Positions 48,490-63,730 of a DNA stretch of 64,000 nt are shown one piece after another. Made by a program: the position numbers and the translations under genes. The stretch comes from Diplonema papillatum (lineage: Eukaryota; Euglenozoa; Diplonemea; Diplonemida; Diplonemidae), in assembly GCA_030068145.1 (NCBI GenBank), contig JAPJBO010000102.1, positions 1 to 64,000 of the forward strand, read 5' to 3'. The stretch's first letter is position 1, and every line of letters starts with the position of its first letter. Under the pieces are notes generated by a model that worked only from the letters and a program-made list of their open reading frames with translations, was not told the origin of the DNA and ran no database searches.

Positions 48490-48715
48490 CGTAGAGTAGT
48501 CGACACGGTACTTCTGCTTGGCGAACCGCATGGGGAGCACCGTCAGCAAGCCGTTGCCCCAGACTGCCGTCAGGACCGCGCCCGTGCTGGCGTCTGGGAA
48601 AACGTGAGTTTTACGGGGAAGAGGCCTGGGACAGGCCCATGAGCCGTGTGTGGCCGATGGGCCGCACGCCCACGGGAAGAGAAGCCTATGTGGTACACTG
48701 CCACTAGCCCGTTTC
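48490..48715 (-). pseudogene. Decayed partial copy of the aladin-like gene's last exon
   Basis: GTCGACACGGTACTTCTGCT, GCGAACCGCATGGGGAGCAC, CGTCAGCAAGCCGTTGCCCC and GACCGCGCCCGTGCTGGCG repeat 48831-48922 almost exactly. Similarity continues with small deletions to GATGCCTATGTGGTACACCG (48685-48705 versus 49035-49055). One-base losses (GGCGTCTGGG versus GGCGGTCTGGG) break the frame. It lies about 325 bp beyond the true exon in tandem orientation. Confidence 0.85.
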
Positions 48716-48813
48716 TAGAGTCCCTCAGACTGACTACGAAGGTTACGGATCAGACTCTCAGCTGGCAGACAGTCACCTAGCCACCGGGGGACCTACATAC
48801 AGGACCCGAGTAT

Positions 48814-53234
<4,421 letters not shown>

Positions 53235-53274
53235 CTACCGTAGGGCAACCCGCGATATTGTTAGTTACAACACA

Positions 53275-53700
53275 ACTTGAGGGGCTGCCTTGTGCTTACT
53301 CCGAAGGACAATACAACTACAAACTGGGTCTTTTTAGTACAAACAATCTTGCGTGTTGCCCTTCAATGTATTGTGCAGGTTAAAAAGACGTAGGCAGCGT
53401 GTTTCGGTGGTTGATCAATATTCCTTACCTGAATATACACAGGGTAAATACAAGTGGGAAAACGATCACCCGGCACGCACAAACAAAACGAAGCGCCTGT
53501 CTTTTTTGAACGCTTACGCGCGCCAAATCCAGACGTACCTGTCTTTCGTGTGGACAGCACAGTTACCTCCTTTCAGAATGGAATTGTGTTGCGATAGTGG
53601 GGAGTCATCAAGATTCCAATATGTCCTTTCAGATCTCGCAACTGGCAGCTCCTCCAGTATTTCCTACAGAGCCCGTGTTTCGCTTACACCACCGTGAGTT
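53275..53700 (+). repeat. Dispersed repeat B, copy at 63395-63620
   Basis: GAGGGGCTGCCTTGTGCTTA, ACAATACAACTACAAACTGG, then GAACGCTTACGCGCGCC, CAGACGTACCTGTCTTTCGT, GCAACTGGCAGCTCCTCCAG. The same order is at 63402-63590 and partly at 33105-33250. An insertion of about 140 bp (53345-53505) separates the halves here. Confidence 0.75.
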
Positions 53701-53870
53701 GTCTTCTCAGGACTTTGCCTCTGTTGTGTTTGTTTCTTGTCGCGTAAATTAGACCCGCAGGACCGCACGTCCGTTCAACATGTGGTTCGGTAGTTACAGC
53801 ACTCGGGATCCCTTCGGCGGCTTCGTCGATCATTTCCTTCCAAGCTGGCGCTTATGTAAAAGAAAAAAGG
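53701..53870 (+). repeat. Dispersed repeat C
   Basis: Second copy of 32365-32535, directly following repeat B, so B and C may be parts of one longer element. Confidence 0.75.
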
Positions 53871-54257
53871 CAAACCCGGAGCCGGTGAAGGAATGCCTTG
53901 GCTGCGGAGCCGCGCCTGGCCGAGCTTCGTCGTTGTCGTCGACGCCGCCTTGTCCTTCTGTGCGGCGGGCCTCCCAAGGTGGGCCTTCGTGGGTCCATCT
54001 CTGTTTCCTCCCCAAGGTTGCTGCATGCTTGCTAATGCCTTGCAGCTTCCCCTTACCCCCACCCACCCCCGCACACGGGTCCTGTGCACTTTCAATTGTT
54101 TGTCGAGTGGCAACTCTTCTTAGACGGCTAGGTTCTGTTTCTGCAAAGTAGCAACTCTTTTCAGATGGCTAGATGTTCTAAGTAATAACTGGCACTAAAT
54201 TTCTACTAGTCGGATGACCTCCCTCTTTTGGTCACTGTCAGAGTTCCTCAGGTAAAA
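53871..54257. other. No gene recognised
   Basis: ORFs on both strands without motifs. GCAACTCTTYTYAGAYGGCTAG occurs twice at 54110-54132 and 54149-54171. Confidence 0.4.
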
Positions 54258-55017
54258 AATGCGTAGTTTTCGTCTACTTTTAGAGCTTTGTGAGTGATTT
54301 TGTTGTATGAAAAGGAGAAGCATTGGCGTGGAAAGCGATCTTCGAGAACAAGCAGAGGCCGCGGAAGGTGCTTGTCCTCGAATATCGCTGTGTTCCTCCA
54401 GGCGGCTGGAAAAGGATCGACCAGCGCCTCATTCTTCAGTACGGGTGGCAGTTCGTGCCCGAGGTTTGTCGGCCAGAGTTGGCACCATCCCTGCCAAAGT
54501 TGAAGAGGCCAGGGGAAATGTACCAAGAGATCATCAGGAAGCATGCAATGCACCCTTGAAGACACGTTCTCGTCGCAGAGAAAAGATGTTGGAGATCTAC
54601 CCGGGGGTCTTACACGAGCTATACTGGATGAAGATCGGCGAGGCCAGCTCCAGATTCAGGAGGTGATGAGGTGTGAGTTTGCCGGGCACTTTCGATGCCG
54701 TCGCTGTCCTTGTTCCCCACTTTTTAACAATATCGCACCGGCAGCATCTTCTCGAACTTCGCACCCAACAGCCTGCCTACCAGGAACGCCCCGTTATCGA
54801 AACGCAGGACATGCCCCAGATCGTCGACGATATGACCGCGGCGATCGAATACTGCGCAACGATACAGGACGCCCAGCACATGCGCGGCGAATTCTTGACC
54901 TGGAAGAACAGGTCCTCGCAATTTCCGCCGCATGAAGCTGACCGTGCCACGCGTGAAGATGCGACGACAAATAAAGCGCGGGGCAAAGATAACCGCCCAG
55001 ACCACGTCTCAGCATGA
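54258..55017 (+). pseudogene. Coding-like region with shifting frame, family unknown
   Basis: 54323-54559 reads KVLVLEYRCVPPGGWKRIDQ and RPGEMYQEIIRKHA. The next ~110 bp reads best in another frame (VGDLPGGLTRAILDEDRRGQ), and 54730-55017 in a third (QERPVIETQDMPQIVDDMTA, AAIEYCATIQDAQHMRGEFL). Composition looks protein-derived, but frames change without good splice sites, so a decayed gene or transposon ORF is likelier than a working gene. No family recognised. Confidence 0.35.
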
Positions 55018-56100
55018 AAGAAGTGCGTTAGAGTGCAAGTTCGCTTAGAGATCCGGGGGGTTATAGTCACCAGGTGACCATTGTCGTAAAGGTTCCTTTA
55101 GTAGTGGCAGTACATGTGCTTGTGCGTGTTTTGTTGAAAAGTTTTCTGCATACCCGGAGACAAACGGGTGTCGGAGCGGCGCAGAAGAAAAAGCTAACAC
55201 ACGTACATCGAGACGAGCCAATGAGAACACACATTCTACCAATACCACGGGCAGAACTCCGCCGCAACTGATCTTTCTGATCAGCATTCGTGTGTTCAGT
55301 CCGAACGGCACACACCCATCCACACGCAGCCGTCGATCGAGCCGAGTTGGAGACTCTGACGAAGACGGCGCAGCTGAGAAGCCTCTGCTGAGCAAGCCGA
55401 TTCGCCGTTGCAAGCCTCTCACACGTGAAACACATAAGAGGTGGGGTCGAGCAATAAACTCTCCATTAAAAATTCAAAAACGGCAAAACAACCAAAATAA
55501 TGGGGGCTGGCGCACGGCAAACGATTCGCCCCCTTCTCTTCTGGTGCGGCAGCAGCTCGATCAGGAGCCCCTGGCTTCTTAGGAACAGGCCCGGTGGCTG
55601 AAGAGAAGATCACGTATGACAAGAATGTCAACGTGTTGTGTACAAACTGCGGCGTAACGACAAGTGAGACGTCCAGTGCTGTGGCACTGACGTATTATAT
55701 GTTCTAAAACACTACGATGTTTGCTCGTCGAAATACTTGGCCCCTGAGCCGGGACCGCAGCATGAGGCGATGCAAACACCGCCACAATGCGAACAGTGTC
55801 ATCCGTTGGCGACATCAAGGGCGGTGTCGCATGATGGGGCAAAAACGTATTGTCTTCGTCCCACAGCAGACGGGCTGCTCGCCGGATATAGTACGACTGG
55901 GATGGTATCCCAATTTACGTTCGGTAGGTCCATTTGTTCTTGGGTGGGAGCCGGCAAATCTTTTGTTTGTGCGTACATGTGTAAACCCTGTTTTGAGTGA
56001 TTTCGCACAGCACGCTGCCATCCGACACTTTTTGATACATACAAGCAAGCTGTTACCACAAAAAAGAACAGGCACCGGAGCACGAGCGGTCCATCCACGA
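55018..56100. other. No gene recognised
   Basis: Contains a GTTCGCTTAGAGATCCGGGG word shared with 43411 and 44190. No exon assigned. Confidence 0.4.
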
Positions 56101-56690
56101 TGGGTCCACACGCCACCTCTTCGCTGCGATGTCGACTTCCAACTCCAGCAGCACCGCCCGGGTAGAAGGCTTGGACCAGCTCCCGTTGGTCAAGCCGTAC
56201 TTCGAAGTCAAAGCCTTGAAGCGAGCTTAGGCCTCTATAACTTCGGCCTCAGTGTCCGCCACAAAGATCACGTTATCGATCCACACGAGAACCTAAACGT
56301 CCACACCCTGAGCGGCGGCAACCGCAAGCTCCAGCGAGACCGCCTGGGACGCCTGAGGCGCAGCGCGGTAGCCCATCGGCAGGGTCATCCGCAAGAGCTT
56401 GCCCTCAATACGGAAACAGAAATACCTTCTGACCTCTGGAGGCAGCGCAAACTGGAAAAAAAAGGAGTGGAAATCGAACTCAGCCACTTGCGGGACAGCA
56501 CCGTAATTCACGATGGTGGCGTAGCTGGGTAGTCCGCAGGGCGGCAGAACGTGTGCCGTGGCCCGGTTGATTGACTCGCAGCTGAGGATGAAGCGAAGCT
56601 GACCGGGGGCCCGTTTATCTACCGTAAACGCGCCGTGAAACCAGCGGGAAGAAGCCGCTTAGGACCGGCGCAGCGATGTTCAACGCGAGC
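56101..56690 (-). pseudogene. Reverse-transcriptase pseudogene (DIRS/LTR-like type)
   Basis: On the minus strand the frame reads RWFHGAFTVDKRAPGQLRFI (RT fingers), then AEFDFHSFFFQFALPPEVRR (motif A with F-D-F), YFCFRIEGKLLRMTLPMGYR, AAPQASQAVSLEL (motif B) and LVWIDNVIFVADTEAEVIEA (motif C, with the usual second acidic residue read as Asn). Two in-frame stops (after GVDV and after VIEA) interrupt it. The LPMG...AP and Y/W-I-D-N signatures fit DIRS-type or LTR-type RTs better than LINEs, so it is unrelated to the element at 15.8 kb. No recombinase or integrase is visible. Confidence 0.7.
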
Positions 56691-56705
56691 AAGCACTTGT
56701 AATTG

Positions 56706-56873
56706 GCCCCCCTGTAGCTCGGAACCTGCCGCAGCTTGCTGCCGTTAGCTCGGAACCTGCCGCAGCTAGATGCCGCTAGCTCGGAAGCTGCCGCAGCTTG
56801 CTGCCGCTAGCGCGGAACCTGCCGCAGCTAGATGCCGCTAGCTCGGAACCTGCCGCAGCTAGATGCCGCTAGC
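56706..56873 (+). repeat. 31 bp minisatellite
   Basis: About five copies of GCTCGGAACCTGCCGCAGCT plus AGATGCCGCTA, alternating with a TTGCTGCCG variant. Confidence 0.9.
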
Positions 56874-56879
56874 TCTATT

Positions 56880-56960
56880 ATTAGCCACAAAGGTAGCCAC
56901 AAGGTTTGTGGCTACTTTGTGGCTCCAAGTAGCCACTAGTGGCTATCTTGTGGCTGACAG
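56880..56960. repeat. Hairpin of TAGCCACA/TGTGGCTA words
   Basis: AGCCACAAAGGTAGCCACAA, a 3-4 nt loop, then TTGTGGCTACTTTGTGGCT, followed by further AGTAGCCACTAGTGGCTA palindromes to about 56955. It directly follows the minisatellite. Confidence 0.85.
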
Positions 56961-58802
56961 CTATTTGTAAGCCCAACCGACGAACCTGGACGAGCAGTCA
57001 AAGGAGCAGCGAAGCACCGAAGCATGATACGTCACGTGCGAAGAGATAACCGGCGATGCAGATTCTCGCCACAGGTTCTTTGCATTCTAACCTCAACTAA
57101 ACCAAACTATCACAGCCTAAGAGAAGCCCACCAGCCCGTCAGCACGGCTACAGCCGATACCCACGGCAATATGACGCACGACACATTCAAGAAAAGGGCG
57201 CGAGAAGAAAAGACCGTTTTGACCGGCAAACGAACGGAAAAGGGCGGGGTGTGGGGGGGAGGGAAGAAAAGGGTGGGTCAGAGAGGGGAGGAGGGATGCC
57301 AGGAGAGAGAGAAAAGACAAAAACTGTGAGAAACAATAGCTAAGTGTGCAACCGTTGAGCAAGAATAGTTGAGCCGCCGGCACTCTCTTCGATTCCAGCT
57401 GGAGAAAAGAGGGTGTTTTGTTTTCTTCGCTTCTTTTTTTCACGAAAGGAGGGGGGTGACGTTAGGTTTTCCGACTCCCGCAATCGTGAGCCAGCCAAAG
57501 CCCAAGAGAGGTCCGGTCAACTATTCCCGCCGCAATTTTGCATACTTTTGAAAGGATCATTTTCCGGAGATGGCGCATGATCAGCATCTATGGCGATACA
57601 AAACGATAAGATCTTGTACTCCAGGGGCAATGTGTGTGTGTGCGTGTGTGTGTGAGTCTTGTTCCGGAAAATGTTCCTTCAGTACAAAGGTACTAATAAG
57701 AAAAAGAAGAAACCCGAGCCTGTAATGGGCGGCGTTCAGCTTCAGGACTCCGTGTTTCCGGCTCCAATCGATGGACCAACTGAGTAGTAGTACCGGCGGG
57801 ATTCGTGTAGGAGTCTTGTGGGCGAAGCCTCAGAAGAAAAAGCCAAAAGCCACTAATCCCTTTGTTTTTTTCGGCTATCGATTCAGTTCTGTGTATCGAA
57901 GAAGGGCCTGCTACACGGGAGTCAAGCTACCTACGGGTCAAGTGGCTACCGATTTTCCCAAACCAAAGCATCAAGGCGTGGCGTGCCGTTGGCGCTTGCG
58001 CGGAACACGAGCCCGCAGAGGCGGTCTACCACAGGGCAAAGCGGACGAGGGTTGTGGCTCCTGTGCCAACTTCGGCTCAAGCTTTGCGTTGGGCCGGATA
58101 CCCCGCTCCTTGCCCCCTTCCAGAGAGCTACGAGCGGCAGCGTTGTGTTCCCTCCTTTTTCCTTTCTTTTCCTTCGGCGTTTCGATCGGGGCTGCTGGCC
58201 GCATGTCATTATGGGAACGAGGGGAGGGTACTTCTAGGGCTCTAAAACACAAAACAAAGACAAAAATGAAAATCGGACGGGGACGAAGGTAGGGAGAAGG
58301 CAGAGACAATACTACTGCCGGAAAGGAAGGCAGAGACAAGTAAGAAGGCAAGGGCGGCGAGCGTCCATCCAGTTCGTCCAGAGAGAAAAGGAAGCACCGG
58401 CCGTTTCCTTGTGTTATAACGCTGGTTGTGTCAACATGGTGGAAGGAAGAAGAAGTTCGTGCAAAGTTTGTTCCTGTCGGTGCGGTCCCTTGCGCATTAA
58501 TGAGCGTGAGTACCAGCAGGGTTCAGGTACCTGCGCTCCGGTTCATCAGACTTATAGCGAGAGGTCTCAGCCACGTTCCTGGTGGCATTGAAGCAGGCAG
58601 CAAGCCAGGGCCAGTTTCCCCGGTTTCCAACACTGGTACTGGGCTAAAACAGGGAGCACACACAACTCACTTCCCCGGGAAACTGCAATCGATTCGATCA
58701 CACGCTATGTTGAAAACATGGGTTTTGCGGGGTCAGAGAAGCGAGCCCCTCGATAGCCTTTGTTGGGCGTCCTTGGCGTTCATGCTTTGGGCAACTCCTA
58801 CA
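56961..58802. other. No gene recognised
   Basis: Only overlapping motif-free ORFs. A (TG)n run lies at about 57631-57655, GGTTTTCCGACTCCCGCAATC at 57462 is a dispersed word, and a G/A-rich stretch lies at 57240-57320. Confidence 0.4.
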
Positions 58803-59035
58803 GGCAGTTCCTCACAACTGGCTGAAAAAACCTCACGACATTGTATGTGGCCAGCTGTAGTGGAAACAAAACAGGGGGAAGCAAACCTTTTCGAGGTCTG
58901 CGTGTTCAAAGTTCTGATGGTCCGTAATCGGTGGAAGTTTTGGGCAGATTAGAGACAGACAAAGCACATGTATAGCAACAATCTTTGGCATCCTTGAACT
59001 TTTCCCCTTTTGCGGTTTTGGAAACTTTTTGAAAT
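58803..59035 (-). repeat. Inverted partner of 1-245
   Basis: Reverse complement of the first ~240 bases of the window. It continues past 59035 into unrelated sequence. Confidence 0.75.
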
Positions 59036-60354
59036 AGCCAGGAAAGCGAAAGCAGAAAGCAGCAGCCAAAAGCAGCAGCAGAGACCAGCAGCAGCAGCAC
59101 TGCGCGTGCTTTTAGCGTGTTTTCTGTTCGGGACCCCAGTTTTTTTCCACAAGCCCATAGGGACCGGGCCGTAATGCCGCAGAAGTAGTACGTACGTACA
59201 GGCGTAGTGCAGGGAATGCTGCGGGTGTACTGTGTTGCAGTGGCTCGACCATCCGCGCGCACCGACCGTATATCCAACCAGATAACCAGTTTCCGGCGCC
59301 AGGGCAGAAGTCAAAGCCTGTGCCCAGGGGGGCCGAAACCGGCTTCGGAAGAAAAGCAGAAAAAAAGTGAGATTCGCGCCAGCCCCCCTCGGAATCGGCA
59401 GGCGGGCGTCCCGCAGAGCCTGCTGAGGATGAACGAGAACCCAACCTCATTCCGGAGCATTTGCTCTTGTTGCTTGTTTCTTCTATCGTACTTTTCAAGG
59501 GGCATCTACATTTTTTTCAGTCTGAGAAGGAGATAGGAATAATCATCCGGAGTCGGGATTCGCACAGGATCTGCTTTGCATAAAGTGCAGAACGATGGTT
59601 TGGATGGTTTCTTCTTCGGTACCAAACCCGCTGGGCGCGTTACCTTCATCTGACAAGCCGGTGCTTTTCAGATCGACAGGGCAAGGTCATCTGCAGATAG
59701 AAGGGTCTGAGAGCGAATAACAACAAGGGGAGAAGGCATTCTCCTGTAAAAATTCATTTATCCTTTTCCTGTGGTGCAACCCGTTGCTCCGGAAACTGTT
59801 CCTGCCAGTTTGACTGAACTGTGTGAAAGAAAGGAAAAGGGTCTGAGATGGGGTGAGAACTGACGACCGTATGTAATAAACGTGAATTGTGTCGTTCTGC
59901 GCTTCGCATTAGAAAGAAGGAGCAGCGGCAACAACAAACGAATGATCGTTGTCATTATTTTGTTTCACGTTGCGGCATTTGAGCGAAAAATGAAGATAGA
60001 CCCGAGCAGCAATCAGATCCCGTATGCTTCGCCCTGTGGTGTGGTTAGTAGCGCACACTGTCTAGCAAAGTGCAGCTTCATTCCAATATTTCAAAGATGC
60101 AAATAGCAGACAACCAGTTAGTTGGGTTGAAACGCTAAGTTCGCTCCTGGTTGATTCTGGGGATAATTGTCGATCGGATCCTATGACACACGTGTTTAGC
60201 CTGATTCTTCGATCAAGAAATATATAACTGGTTGCGTCTGTGGCCTCTAAGAAGAATGAGGATAGTTGCATTTAGTAGCGCTTGCGGCCTCTAAAAATAT
60301 GCGAAGAGAGGCCGCAGACAGCGAAAGAATGGAACAAAAGACGCGGCGGCCTAC
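59036..60354. other. No exon recognised
   Basis: Lies downstream of the PUF exon donor and should contain its last intron and 3' exon(s). None recognised. An AGCAGCAG-rich stretch is at 59060-59100. Confidence 0.4.
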
Positions 60355-62148
60355 CTGGTACAGGGCGCTCATCTCATCGGGTTCGTCGTCGATCATCGTG
60401 GCCCAGTCGTTGCAGAGGTCCGACACGTCGGCGGCGGGGTGCCGCAGGACGGGCGCCCGCGATGCATGCTGCTGCTGCTGCTGCTGCTGCTGGGGCACGG
60501 CCGGGGGCAGCTGCTGGAAGACCGAGGCGTCGCCGAAGGAGCCGTAGTTCGGGTTGTGCGACCACTCGCTGGCGACCGACGCGGGGGTAGCGGGCGTGAC
60601 GGGGGTCAGCGGCGACAGCGGCGGCTGGTGGGAGGACGCTGACGGGAACACAGTTCCGGGGCCCGACGAGCTGGGCTGGGTCAACGGCACGAGGCACGGC
60701 CCGGGCAGGTACTGCGACTGCGGGAGGGCAGACGCGTTGCTCCCGCGGACCGGCAGCGGGGCTTCGCCCTTCTCGTACCGCTGGAGGACGGCGACCACCG
60801 ACCTGCCGTACATGTGCGTTTTCAGCCAAGCCGCCTCCTTCGATAGCGCGGCGTACATCAGCTGCTGCTGGCTGCGGTCGCTCTGCTCAAAGATGCGCTG
60901 GACCACGAAGTTGCCAAACGGGTCGGTCGCCAGGTTCACGCAGTGGGGCAGCAGCTCCTGCAGCAGCACCGCCCGCAGCGACGGCGTCGCCGAAACGTAG
61001 GCGGTTTCGACCACGTTGCTCGCGTGCTTGTGCCTGCACAGGATCCCGTAGCTGCCTCGCAGCAGGTAGATCGGCTTCAGCCCTCGCTCGTGACCACAAC
61101 GCATGATCGCTTGCACGACGTAGTTGCCGAACTGGTCGTTGACCTGGGTACGAGGTATGTGGTGATAGACCGAAGAATCCAGCTTCAGGAAATTCTATGC
61201 AACTCTAGGGGATAGGAGTGGACCTCATTGACCGTGGTGGACCGTGATTCGTCTTCAAGAGTCGCTAAAAGCGGCTGTTTCTTTCACTGTGTAAGTACCA
61301 GACACCCGTGCATCAAGAAAGTGTCTATATCCCAAAGCGTCACGATTAGAGCGCTTGTGAGGACTTGAAGACGAAGACATATTCACGGAAGGACATGCGT
61401 CGAGTACACGGTCTCACAGGGGATGGTCCGGCACACTACCACCAGAATTCCTCCGGCTTCGTTCCTATCTACTTCACCATCTATCGGGTCCCAACAAGTG
61501 TACTTTGCCTCAAAATCCCTATCCGGTACATCAGGATCGGTCTGTGCTGCGTCCTCAAAGATTGGCATATCTCCCTTGCAGTGCGGTTTGGCTTTGACAC
61601 CCTCCCGAAGCCACGCTCACGTGTTAGACTCCTTGGTCCGTGTTTCCGGTGTTTTTACCCGGCCTTGAGAGACAGGGTGTCAAATTAACCCTGCCTGGTG
61701 CACACTCATGCCACCGGGTCTTCCATGTGCAAATGGTCAGATGAGGGGGTCGTTTTTAGAGTTAAAGTTACTCCGGGATGTTAGGGTTTCCTGACCTTCG
61801 TTAAATGGGCTCTCGTAGAGCAAGAAAGGGTCAGGGTGTGGGTTGCTTCTTTGGAGTACACTTTCATTACTTTTGCGGACAAAGAGGGCATACCAACTTC
61901 TGCAGGCTGAACGACAGCTCTTCGACGACGTCGTAGATCAGCCTATCGTCTGCTGCAGCGGCCGCAACCAGGCGCTGGATAACTCTGCAGCCGTACTTTT
62001 GGCAGGACGTGCCGGCCAGGTTGTTCTGCAGCTCGAGCACGATCAGCTGCGCAGCTTGCGGCACGACCTCGAGGCTCCGCTGCAGGACGTGGTTCCCGTG
62101 CTGGTCGGTCGCCAGCTGCTGCACCCGCGACTGCAAGCGGCGGGTGAT
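60355..62148 (-). CDS. Pumilio/PUF RNA-binding protein, repeats 4-8
   Basis: Exons 62148-61894 and 61143-60355 join in phase 0 (TTG|GTATGC ... CCCAG|GTC). The repeats read DQHGNHVLQRSLE (R4), QKYGCRVIQRLVA (R5), DQFGNYVVQAIMRCG (R6), HKHASNVVETAYV (R7) and DPFGNFVVQRIFE (R8), then HMYGRSVVAVLQRYE as the C-terminal cap. The base-contacting residues are canonical, including S-N-x-x-E in repeat 7. PUF proteins bind 3' UTR motifs and repress or localise mRNAs. A long Ser/Pro-rich tail with eight Gln (PQQQQQQQQH) follows the repeats, and the exon ends ALYQ|GTAGGC. Repeats 1-3 and the start are not seen between here and the window edge, and the last exon is also not found. Confidence 0.85.
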
Positions 62149-62186
62149 CTGCACCCCTGCATCAGCACTGAACACCTTGTGTGTGT

Positions 62187-62270
62187 ATGTGTTGGAATTC
62201 AATTATTATGTGTGTTGGAATTCAATTCTTATGCGTGTTGGAATTCAATTATTATGTGTGTTGGAATCCC
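62187..62270 (+). repeat. 23 bp tandem repeat
   Basis: About 3.5 copies of GTGTTGGAATTCAATTATTA, unit length 23. It sits just upstream of the PUF exon acceptor on the coding strand. Confidence 0.9.
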
Positions 62271-62632
62271 CTGAAGCGGAGTACAGCCCAAGTTGTCGGC
62301 ATCCTCCACAGTTGAAGCTCCCCTTCCAGGTTCCTCGGCACCTGCGGTGCATTTTGAGACAAGGACGGTAACACTTTACCACGGTCTTGTTCCGTGCTCG
62401 GTCGACTCAGCTTCAGACACATCACTCATTCCACGAAAACGTGTCACAGATTTTGCTTCCTCATTTCCGCCATGTTTAGGTCAAATTTTGAGTAAAATTC
62501 GGAAATTCTTTCCGGGATGGAAAGAGCTATCCACGGCAAGTATCGGCATCCTTGTAACTCGATATAAGTACGTGCGCTCGGCTAAAGGCCGGCGCAGGGC
62601 GAGACTGGAGGCAGCTGTTAGAGTTCGAAACA
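62271..62632. other. No gene recognised
   Basis: Intron or upstream region of the PUF gene. No earlier PUF repeats found. Confidence 0.4.
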
Positions 62633-62865
62633 GTAAAGTTCGGGCGCAGCTAAGTTCGGGCGATGCTAAGTTTGGGTGATGCCAATTTCTCGTGAACCAA
62701 AGTTCGGGCGAAGCAAAGTTCGGGCGCAGCTGAGTTCGGGCGAAGCAGAGTTCGGCCGAAGCTAAGTTCCAGTGAACCAAAGTTCGGGCGCAGCTGAGTT
62801 CGGGCGAAGCTAAGTTCTGGTGAAGCAAAGCAAAGTTCGGGCGAAGCAAAATTCGGGTTCTGGTG
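62633..62865 (+). repeat. ~16-17 bp tandem repeat
   Basis: About a dozen units of AAGTTCGGGCGAAGC with variants GGCGCAGCTG, GTGAACCA and GCCGAAGCT. Minus-strand ORFs across it (LRPNFASPEL-type) are repeat artefacts. Confidence 0.85.
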
Positions 62866-63320
62866 ATGAGTTCGGCGTGTGGTAGCAAGTTTAGTCTGTG
62901 TTGGCAAGTTCGGCGCCAGTACCGGGGGGAGACCCCCCCGGACCCCGTTTCCCGTGGTGACCCAAATACCGCGAGATACTGAGAAACTCCGCAAAAAACG
63001 CAAATTTCGGGCACATGGGGCCCCGAAACGCAACAAACCTCGAAAACAATCCGCGACCGAAAAAATGTGATGGGTGGGGTCCGGCCTGAAGACCGACGCC
63101 CGCTCACTCTGCCACCCCTATGCATTTTGGCAGGGGAAAAAAAAGTTTGCTCCGCACTATTATGTAGTCCAAGAACTATACACTTTCGCAACATGAAAAG
63201 CCGGGTTGGCTCGAATAGAGGCTATTCACATTGCATGTTCGTAGGACCTCCAGTCTCGAAAAATCTGACCCCCTGATGGCACGTTAGACGTTTTTGGGCC
63301 GATTTTCGGGCCTCAAAAAA
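62866..63320. other. No gene recognised
   Basis: Contains GGGGGGAGACCCCCCCGGACC, a small palindrome, at about 62920-62942. No exon. Confidence 0.4.
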
Positions 63321-63387
63321 AAAACACTCCTCGGAGGAATCGAACCACTAGAACCAAGTGGGCGTGCTACCCGATAGACCACGGGCG
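63320..63387 (-). tRNA. tRNA-like remnant (Pol III A and B boxes, T-run)
   Basis: On the minus strand TGGTCTATCGGG fits an A box, GGTTCGATTCC is an exact B box, and T10 follows about 20 nt later as a Pol III terminator. A CCACT/AGTGG anticodon-type stem with a 7 nt loop can be drawn, but position 33 is not U, the T-arm has no separate 5' strand and the acceptor stem does not close. It is probably a tRNA pseudogene or SINE head and not a working tRNA. Confidence 0.35.
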
Positions 63388-63394
63388 AAAATAC

Positions 63395-63620
63395 TCGAGG
63401 GACTGCCTTGTGCTCATTTCGAAGGAGGCTAGAGGGGGAGAAAACAATACAACTACAAAGTGGGTCTTTTTGGTTGAACGCTTACGCCCGCCACTAAACC
63501 CAGATTTACCTGTGTTTCGTGTGGGCTACAGCACATTTACCTCCTTTGATCTATCGCAACTGGCAGTCTCCTCAAGCATTTCCTACAAAGCAGGTGCTTA
63601 TACAAAAAGACGCGGGCAAA
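63395..63620 (+). repeat. Dispersed repeat B
   Basis: GAGGGACTGCCTTGTGCTCA, ACAATACAACTACAAAGTGG, GAACGCTTACGCCCGCCACT, CAGATTTACCTGTGTTTCGT, GCAACTGGCAGTCTCCTCAA, in the same order as 53280-53690 and 33105-33260. Confidence 0.8.
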
Positions 63621-63684
63621 TTCATTTTTTGTATTTGAACGATCCTTCCGGAAGTTCGCGTGACCCGTCAGGAAATTTGCGGTT

Positions 63685-63725
63685 AGGCCCCCGTCGGGGG
63701 TTCTCCGATCCCCCGTCGGGGGTTA
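63685..63725. repeat. Two CCCCCGTCGGGGGTT hairpin units
   Basis: CCCCCGTCGGGGGTT occurs twice, spaced 24 bp apart. Each is a self-complementary stem. It directly precedes the zinc-finger ATG. Confidence 0.8.
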
Positions 63726-63730
63726 CATGT

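Noticed and set aside
55717-56532. 271-codon plus-strand ORF
   Set aside because: Shadow of the minus-strand RT pseudogene with its recognisable motif order.
62481-63194. 237-codon minus-strand ORF
   Set aside because: Spans the 62633-62865 tandem repeat and reads repeated LRPNFASPEL-type peptide; no relation to PUF.
63320-63387. Functional tRNA gene
   Set aside because: Acceptor stem does not close, T-arm lacks its 5' strand and the residue at position 33 is wrong, so listed only as a tRNA-like remnant.
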